Shown here in pieces: positions 60,492 to 64,000 of a DNA stretch of 64,000 nt. The notes below the pieces were generated by a model. The model was not told the origin of the DNA and made no database searches. It worked only from the letters and a program-made list of their open reading frames with translations. How positions within the stretch are numbered: the first letter of the stretch is position 1; each line of letters begins with the position of its first letter. This DNA comes from Candidatus Sabulitectum silens (lineage in GTDB: Bacteria > Fermentibacterota > Fermentibacteria > Fermentibacterales > JCC-6), in the NCBI GenBank assembly GCA_001875255.1, contig MJAN01000004.1, positions 1-64,000 on the forward strand, read 5' to 3'. The position numbers were made by a program, and so were the translations under genes.

Positions 60492-61539
60492 GTGAAGCAC
60501 CCTACTGGGTCTCCCCCAGGGAGGCGAACCTGCTCATCACAGGTGGCTGCAACCTGAATTGCCGACACTGCTCTGTGCTAAGCTTCGGTGCCCTGAAGAA
60601 AGACCTTTCCCTGAAGAAATGGGCTGGCATTCTTGACGATCTGGCAGGGAACAAGCTGCTAAAACTCACCATCACTGGGGGCGAGCCCATGGCCAGACCG
60701 GACTTCCTCGAGTTCATGGAAGAGGTTGCCCGAAGACCATTCAGGTACTCGGTGAACACCAACGGAACACTTGTCACCGGAGCGGTGATCAAAAGCCTCA
60801 GGAAGCACTCCGGAAGGCTGGACGACATAATGGTGAGCCTCGACGGCCCCGACAGGGGAACGATGGACAGCCAGCGGGGGAAAGGGGTATTCGACAGAAT
60901 GGTCCTTGGAGTGACGAAGATAAGGGAAGCCGGTCTTCCCTTCGGTTTTTACTGCACGGTGACCACGCTGAACATAGACAGGCTGGAGGAGACAGCCGAG
61001 CTGGCAACCACCCTTGGTGCAAACTGGATTAAGTTCAACCACTTTCTTCTGGCCGGCCCGGGGCTTGGCCTGGAGATTGTTCCCGGAGCAACAGAGATCA
61101 CTGGTGCAGGGAAGAGATTAAAAAAATGTCAGAGTCAGATCCCGGCTTCATACAGGGCTCCATGGTGGAAACCGCCAGTTTCATAGAAACCATAAGGAAA
61201 AGGGGCGTTTCAACCGGGAACAACTCCGCTTTCCATTGCGGAGGGGGTTCACATAAGATAACGGTTTTCCCCGACGGAACCGTTACTCCATGCGACCACC
61301 TGCCGGATTACTCACTGGGTAACATCCTGGAAAGGCCCCTCATCGATATCCTTCATGGTGAAGAGATGAAAAGGTTCACCGCTTTCGTGAACCAGCCCAA
61401 ATCCAGCTACCGGGAATGCAGGGACTGCGATCTCGCGGGGTTCTGCACCGGCGGCTGCCCGGTGGAGGCCCTTCTTTGGGGCAACAGGCTGAACCCCCAC
61501 AGGATATCCTGCCTGAAACCCTGGATGGAAAACCCATGA
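60488..61539 (+). CDS. Radical SAM/SPASM peptide-modifying enzyme 1, frameshifted
   Basis: About 350 residues from TTG 60488, which overlaps the PqqD stop (TTGA). The SAM 4Fe-4S motif is TGGCNLNCRHCSV near residue 20, with TITGGEPMARPD and SVNTNGTLV following. After an indel near 61085 (corrected HWCREEIKKMSESDPGF) comes a SPASM domain with auxiliary cluster cysteines: CGGGSHKITVFPDGTVTPCDH, CRDCDLAGFCTGGCP and a last Cys in RISCLKP. This layout is that of peptide maturases such as PqqE. The exact bond it makes is unknown. Confidence 0.85.
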
Positions 61540-62568
61540 CAGAAAAGCCACCCCTGAAGGTCCTCTACATCAACCCCGCCGGGGCTGCAACCTCCACTGC
61601 AGCCACTGCTGGGTTAACGAGGGAACATTCGCCGGAAAACTCCTCACCGTTGATCAGTGGACCGAGCTGCTCAGGCAGGCGGTATTGCTGGGCTGCTCCT
61701 ACCTGAAGCTCACCGGCGGAGAGCCCTTGCTCTACCATGGCTTCGTGGAGCTTTACGAAGGGGCTTCGGCAATAATTCCCGATGTTTCCGTGGAAACCAA
61801 CGGAACACTTGAACCGGATGGTCTCTGGAGGGCATTTGCCGCGAATCCGCCCCACAATGTATCCATAAGCCTGGACAGCGCCAGCGAGGCAGTACACGAT
61901 GAGTTCAGAGGCGTGCCAGGCTCATACAGAAAAACCCTGGCCTCGGGAAAAAGCTCGTGGCCGCCGGGATCCCCGCACAGGTAATCATGTCCATCTCTTC
62001 AACCAATCGTGGTCAGATCATTGGCATGATAGATCTCCTGGAGAAGATCGGCCTGAGGAACCTGAAACTTAACCTCATCACTCCCTCTGGCAGAGGAAAG
62101 GTTCTGAGCTTCCTGAAGGATAATGGTATCAAGGAGATAATGGATTTCCTCGAATGGGCCTTCAATGAGACACCGCCCTGGGTTCTGCCCACGGCTCCCC
62201 ATGCCCTGACTCCTGTGAACAGGCTGGTTCAGCAGAGCAGCTGCCCGGTCCTTAACCTCATGGGAGTTCTTCCCGACGGCACCTATTCACTGTGCGGTGT
62301 GGCCTTCTCCCGGGGTGAAATGGCCTGGGGGAAATTCCCTGAAATGACCGTGGGCGAAGCCTGGGAAAACTCCCCTGTGTACAGAAGCATAAGGACCCGG
62401 ATACCTGACAAGCTGGAGGGGGTGTGCGGCGATTGCATACACAGGGCGGGGTGCAGGGGAAGCTGCGTTGCCAACAACCTTGTTGCCGGCGGTTCTGTCA
62501 GCAGCCCCAACCCCCTGTGCCAGCTTGCCCTTGACAACGGCCTCTTCCCGAAGACCAGGCTCAGATGA
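61536..62568 (+). CDS. Radical SAM/SPASM peptide-modifying enzyme 2, frameshifted
   Basis: About 344 residues; ATG 61536 overlaps the stop of enzyme 1 (ATGA). The cluster motif RGCNLHCSHCW is out of frame in the raw sequence and restored by one base at the CCGGGG stretch near 61580; then YLKLTGGEPLL and SVETNGTLEPDG. A second indel near 61945 leads to AAGIPAQVIMSISSTNRGQI. The C-terminus has SPASM cysteines (CPVLNLMGVLPDGTYSLCG, CGDCIHRAGCRGSC, PLC). It differs clearly from enzyme 1, so the two probably act in sequence or form a pair. Confidence 0.83.
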
Positions 62569-63095
62569 GTTCCCCGGAACGGAGCCTTCTGAGGGCTCTT
62601 TGCAGGGCAGTGATCCCTTCCGGAGCGGTACTGCACTCGTCCTGCGTGGAAAAGAACTCACAGGCATCATTGTTCCTGGGCAGGAGCGGCGGCGGAAAAT
62701 CCACCATTGCCCACCTGGTTGCCGACGGCGGGGAGATATTCCTTCTGGAGGACGACGAAACCGTTGTTGCCCGGGGAACCGACGGCACGGTTCGGTGCCT
62801 CCCCACCCACAGGATAAGGAGGCTCACCGGGGTGGAGCGTATTCCACCCGGTGTTCTCAAGAACCTCTTCTTCGTTGAGAAGGGAAGTGACACCCTGGTT
62901 CTTCCCGTTCCCTCAAAGTACGCCTTTTACAGGGCTGTCAGGATCGGTTCCTTCCTCGGAGCTCAGCTCCTCGATCCGAATGAGAATCATGCCCTTCTCA
63001 AGGGTATCCAGTCGATCCTCGGCGGGTTTCCCTGCTTTATCGTCAGGTATTCGCCCCCTGTGAACCCCCATGATGTCATTGGAGATATGCTTTGA
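62565..63095 (+). CDS. HprK-like serine kinase-related ATPase
   Basis: 176 residues, intact; ATG 62565 overlaps the stop of enzyme 2. The P-loop is GRSGGGKST at 39-47, followed by an HPr kinase C-terminal-like region (LLEDDETVVARGTDG, about 65-80) and LPVPSKYAFYRAVRI. It lacks the N-terminal domain of true HprK, and no HPr gene is near. Kinases of this kind recur in PqqD-linked clusters (for example those named HPr-rel-A). They may phosphorylate the peptide or act as a nucleotide-driven partner; the target is unknown. Confidence 0.75.
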   Translation: MSSPERSLLRALCRAVIPSGAVLHSSCVEKNSQASLFLGRSGGGKSTIAHLVADGGEIFLLEDDETVVARGTDGTVRCLPTHRIRRLTGVERIPPGVLKNLFFVEKGSDTLVLPVPSKYAFYRAVRIGSFLGAQLLDPNENHALLKGIQSILGGFPCFIVRYSPPVNPHDVIGDML

Positions 63096-63495
63096 GCAGA
63101 AAGGGCGAACTTGGCTGGGTGAGGGGCATTTCCATGTGGCCCAACCTCCTTCCCGGCGACATTCTCAGGGCGGAACCCGTCCCCGCCGGGGACATTCGCC
63201 CGGGGATGGTGGTGGTGTTCCCTGGAAACCGGGCCGGCGGAGGGCCCTTCGTTCACAGGGTTCTCAGTGTGCGAATACTGGGGACAGGGCCTTCATAGCA
63301 ACCGGCGGTGACCAATCCGGAAGGGACGACTTCGTATCAGTATGCGAAAGCCGTCTGGAACTGAAAAGGATCACAGGTGTTCTCATTGCGGGACGGTACA
63401 GGAAGGTGGGAAACCTGAAAGTACCTCAAATGTTGCAAGGCAGGGTCAGGCTTATAAAAATCCACATCAGGATTGCCCGGAAACTTCTTTGGTAG
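63092..63495 (+). CDS. S26-type signal peptidase with Ser-His motif, frameshifted
   Basis: About 134 residues from TTG 63092, overlapping the kinase stop (TTGA). GWVRGISMWPNLLPGDILR carries the nucleophile Ser; GMVVVFPG and FVHRVLSV follow. The second catalytic position is His (HRV), as in ER/SipW-type signal peptidases, in place of Lys. After an indel near 63280 the frame goes on to AFIATGGDQSGRDDFVSV and a basic tail without an obvious transmembrane helix. A likely role is removal of the leader from the cluster's peptide. Confidence 0.75.
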
Positions 63496-63522
63496 TATTG
63501 TTAAGGGATGAAGGGAGCGCAT

Positions 63523-63766
63523 ATGGTCTTTTTCCAGATAGATATTCAAAACCCCGCTTCTCTCCATAATAGAAGCCGGATCAACAGGCTGGGGTGCGAC
63601 CTGCGATGTTGGCAATTCTCCCCTCGGAGGAGGTTCCACGTGCAGCACCGGCAATAGAGCGGGATCCTCCGTTCAACCCGGGAAAACAGGCATTTTCAAT
63701 AGCGGTTCCGAAGACCCTGCAAGCAGCAGGCTTATAAACCCCGGGGATGTAAGCCGGGGTCTCTAG
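63523..63766 (+). CDS. Candidate RiPP precursor peptide, frameshifted
   Basis: From 63566 to a TAG at 63764-63766 one frame is open and encodes a segment rich in Gly, Ser, Thr, Asn and Cys (IIEAGSTGWGATCDVGN, SPLGGGSTCSTGNRAG, GIFNSGSEDPASSRL). It has no start codon in frame. ATG 63523 has a good GGGAG ribosome binding site, and adding a base in the TTTTT run 63528-63532 and one near 63564 gives a leader containing DRYSKPRFSP, with the YxxP motif seen in leaders bound by RRE proteins. Alternatively a single lost base gives QTPLLSIIEAG. It follows the peptidase by 27 bases. Its role as precursor is inference. Confidence 0.5.
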
Positions 63767-64000
63767 GAATCCTTAGCGGCTCCGGGCTTTCCCAGGGCCG
63801 CAAGGGCGATAACACCCAGAAGAACGCTGAACCACAGCGTGGCGAAACGCATCAGCAGTGTTGTTACCGTTGCCGCCGCCCCGGGCAGGTAATCCCCCAG
63901 TATTCCATCTATGGTCAGTTCAGTGAGGCCCAGGCCTCCGGGTATCATGGATACCGCCCCGGCCACGCTTCCCGCAGCGTGGGAAAGCAGGGAAATACCC
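63763..64000 (-). CDS. Flippase-like/lysylphosphatidylglycerol synthase TM-family protein, partial
   Basis: Only the C-terminal 78 residues are in the window; the gene continues beyond 64000. Two transmembrane helices and the conserved loop MIPGGLGLTELTIDGIL match the UPF0104/AglD/MprF-type membrane domain family. It converges with the candidate precursor, overlapping by 4 bases. The substrate is unknown. Confidence 0.7.
   Translation of the reverse strand, partial: GISLLSHAAGSVAGAVSMIPGGLGLTELTIDGILGDYLPGAAATVTTLLMRFATLWFSVLLGVIALAALGKPGAAKDS

Noticed and set aside
1..64000. CRISPR arrays, tRNA or rRNA genes, insertion sequences
   Set aside because: No regular direct repeats with spacers, no cloverleaf-like sequence, no transposase motifs seen on reading both strands.

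Overview
The window (about 58-60% GC) looks like chromosomal DNA of an uncultured Gram-negative bacterium of the FCB type. Supporting signs are a type IX secretion (T9SS) style C-terminal sorting domain, a PorV-like barrel, lipoprotein signal peptides, OmpA and YfiM-like envelope proteins, a SurA-like chaperone and an RpoD without region 1.1. A Fermentibacteria/Aegiribacteria-like source would fit, but the sequence alone does not prove it. No tRNA, rRNA, insertion sequence or CRISPR array was seen.

A key caution: about half of the genes, including genes that cannot be lost (secA, rplU, efp, pheS, folD, uvrB), are interrupted by single-base frameshifts, mostly at runs of G, C, A or T. I treat these as sequencing or assembly indels. 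Each such gene is annotated as one CDS over its full span, with the break positions described. Several genes or gene ends appear only after this correction: rplU, the C-terminus of the SurA-like protein, and a candidate peptide precursor at 63523-63766.

Layout. 1-1236: intergenic DNA and rpoD (+). 1237-4318 (-): a DUF3343 sulfur/selenium carrier with a cysteine desulfurase, a second class V aminotransferase and a PEBP protein. 4385-9136 (-): cation efflux, M20 peptidase, a zinc-ribbon membrane protein and a SurA-like lipoprotein. 9225-10557 (+): dacB. 10554-18914 (-): efp, aroQ, a TPR protein, a DUF4837 lipoprotein, a DUF948 protein, a PorV-OmpA fusion and a secreted subtilase. 19047-32335 (-): a long housekeeping run, in transcription order ispH-ubiA fusion, SH3 lipoprotein, purB, GAF/GGDEF-like, purL, purQ, purS-like, radical SAM-DUF2344, rng, rplU, folD. 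32426-50128 (-): in transcription order a PEGA/TonB protein, hsp20, lon, lipoprotein, LysM protein, an L7/L12-like three-domain protein, a Xer recombinase, an unknown gene, a secreted caspase, pheS, pheT, uvrB and a secreted protein, ending at a strong hairpin. 50231-52266 (-): recG. 52340-54369 (+): a TPR protein and a T9SS substrate. 54359-60153 (-): an outer-membrane-type protein, TPR protein, YfiM-like lipoprotein, secA, ytxH and a panE-like reductase.

60207-63766 (+) is the most unusual region. It is a tightly coupled run of a PqqD-like peptide-binding protein, two radical SAM/SPASM enzymes, an HprK-like kinase and a small S26 signal peptidase with a Ser-His type motif, followed by a frame rich in Gly, Ser, Asn and Cys preceded by a YxxP motif. 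I interpret it as a candidate RiPP (ribosomally made, modified peptide) locus. The window ends inside a flippase-like membrane protein gene on the minus strand.
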